Origin: Brachynemurus nebulosus
Lineage: Eukaryota > Arthropoda > Insecta > Neuroptera > Myrmeleontidae
Direction: 5' to 3'
Assembly: GCA_035578155.1 (NCBI GenBank)
Contig: JAPWDM010000011.1
Location: forward strand, 17,226,185-17,290,184
DNA length: 64,000 nt
Below the pieces are notes generated by a model. It was given only the letters and a program-made list of their open reading frames with translations. It did no database searches and had not been told where the DNA came from. Below are positions 63,001 to 64,000 of this stretch, in pieces. The position numbers and the translations under genes are program-made. Within the stretch, counting starts at the first letter, position 1, and each line of letters opens with the position of its first letter.

Positions 63001-64000
63001 AATATATTTGTTATCACTAATTTGCATGTTTTAGTGTATTTGTTTATCTTTCTCACGCAATTTCTGCGGACTACATTTACATCGAGTATGTAAACTTTTT
63101 AATTACCAATTTTTCAAAGCTAATACTATTCGCTGTGAGACGAAACTAGAGTCATTTATATCAAATGATGATTTGTCAATTTATCAGGTCGCTTTACTAA
63201 TATATGTATGTAAATTAAAAATATAAGTTTGTTTAATAAAAGCTACAATATCTGTTCATTTTACCAAAAAAGAGTTTAAAACTTTAATTAAGCAAGAAAT
63301 TCTACAAAAATTAGTTAATGGATACCGTAATAAATAATCGAAGAGTTCAAAAGAGTCAAAAATGTTATTGTCTAAAAATTACTTTTTTTTCTTATTAAGC
63401 TTTGTGCAGACAACGTCCTGATAAATAGACATATTCGTTTACCATAAGCGCTAAACTTCGTATTCCTTCAAGGAGAATCTCATAGCGAATATTGTACTAC
63501 AGATGTAATTATTTTAAAAATATTATTTTTTTTTAATTTTATTATTGAATATACTAGTCTTCCATTAATTGTTACACAAGAGTCATGTTTTGTAGATATT
63601 TTTTAAATTCAGAAGTTACAGTGTTAAATTTTCAGAAGAAAAGGCATTAAAATAATAATTTTTTAAAACTGTTTATTGCCTATCTGAAATGGACATCTTT
63701 TCAAAGTTTGAACTCGAAAACAATTATAAATTTGTATTTAAAATTTTAGTAGAGTAATATTTGCGCTTACAATTAGTATTACTTTCAATTAAAATAGCAA
63801 TGTAAATATAGAATTATTTAAGTGGATAAATCAGGCTCCCCTCTTAATCTTACCGTAAATATTACTTTTCTTTAACAATACACTAACTAATAAGCGAATT
63901 TTTGGCCTGGTTATTGTGTAACAACTAATGAATCACCCTACGTATTCATAAATTCATACTGTAAAAAATAGCAAAAGGATCAATTTTTCTTGAATTCGTT
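60059..64000 (+). other. fry: Intron of furry running out of the window
   Basis: Begins with a GTACGT donor. About 3.9 kb of AT-rich DNA with a TCGCAG/TGCGAC motif cluster at 60355-60565, and otherwise no gene. A 30-base in-frame exon candidate (61967-61996) is treated as a finding only. Confidence 0.6.
60355..60565. repeat. Cluster of TCGCAG / TGCGAC inverted motifs
   Basis: AATCGCAGACTGCGATTTT is a 19-base palindrome-like core; ATCGCAGGT(A)TT and TTGCGACTGC recur about eight times, two as an exact tandem (GCAGGTATTAAAAAATCGAA). Confidence 0.85.

Overview
The window looks like nuclear DNA of an insect. It is AT-rich, carries spliced GT-AG genes, and holds Ty3/Gypsy, hAT, Tc1/mariner/pogo, PIF/Harbinger, piggyBac and Helitron-type repeats plus fragments of an insect densovirus. 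A hemipteran, perhaps an aphid or relative, fits best (densovirus relics, a Myb/SANT-like transposon accessory protein, very AT-rich introns), but the species cannot be fixed from the sequence alone.

Only one host gene can be supported: furry (fry), on the + strand, with both ends outside the window. Ten exons are visible: 6344-6451, 55424-55558, 55625-55905, 55976-56105, 56177-56355, 56417-56706, 56767-58010, 58985-59182, 59245-59925 and 59984-60058. Together they give 3321 bases, exactly 1107 codons, with every junction GT-AG and phase-consistent. The first visible intron is 48,972 bp (6452-55423) and makes up most of the window; the remaining introns up to 60058 are 58 to 974 bp. Sequence before 6344 is presumably an earlier intron, and 60059-64000 is intron leading to exons outside the window.

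The introns are a layered graveyard of mobile DNA. At 236-2734 there is a roughly 700-bp-armed inverted repeat whose arms each carry an outward-facing TATA promoter and start codon. A 20-bp minisatellite follows, then a short reading frame resembling a densovirus capsid C-terminus; I read this as a rearranged densovirus terminal palindrome. At 12492-13390 there is a densovirus capsid (VP) fragment with intact phospholipase A2 motifs and a later frameshift, followed directly by Helitron-like sequence. Five copies of one unclassified 1-2.7 kb family ('family Y': 20832, 23650, 25195, 32800, 37760), four of them with a long (TA)n tract and one with a short (TA)n/(TG)n tract, and several copies of another ('family X': 10860, 31623, 47965/50991) dominate the middle. 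Several transposons lie inside others with recognisable target-site duplications, so relative insertion ages can be read: piggyBac-type in Y (33934-35042), TTA-type MITE in Y (26381-27130), a TTAA insertion in X (48514-50990), hAT in Helitron-like DNA (14585-15979), and a TA-type MITE inside another (7177-7579 within 6652-8684). A degraded Ty3/Gypsy pol lies at 51450-53935 on the - strand, 1.5 kb before the second visible furry exon.

No tRNA gene, rRNA gene or CRISPR array was found; one tRNA-like (SINE-type) B-box segment is noted near 25000.
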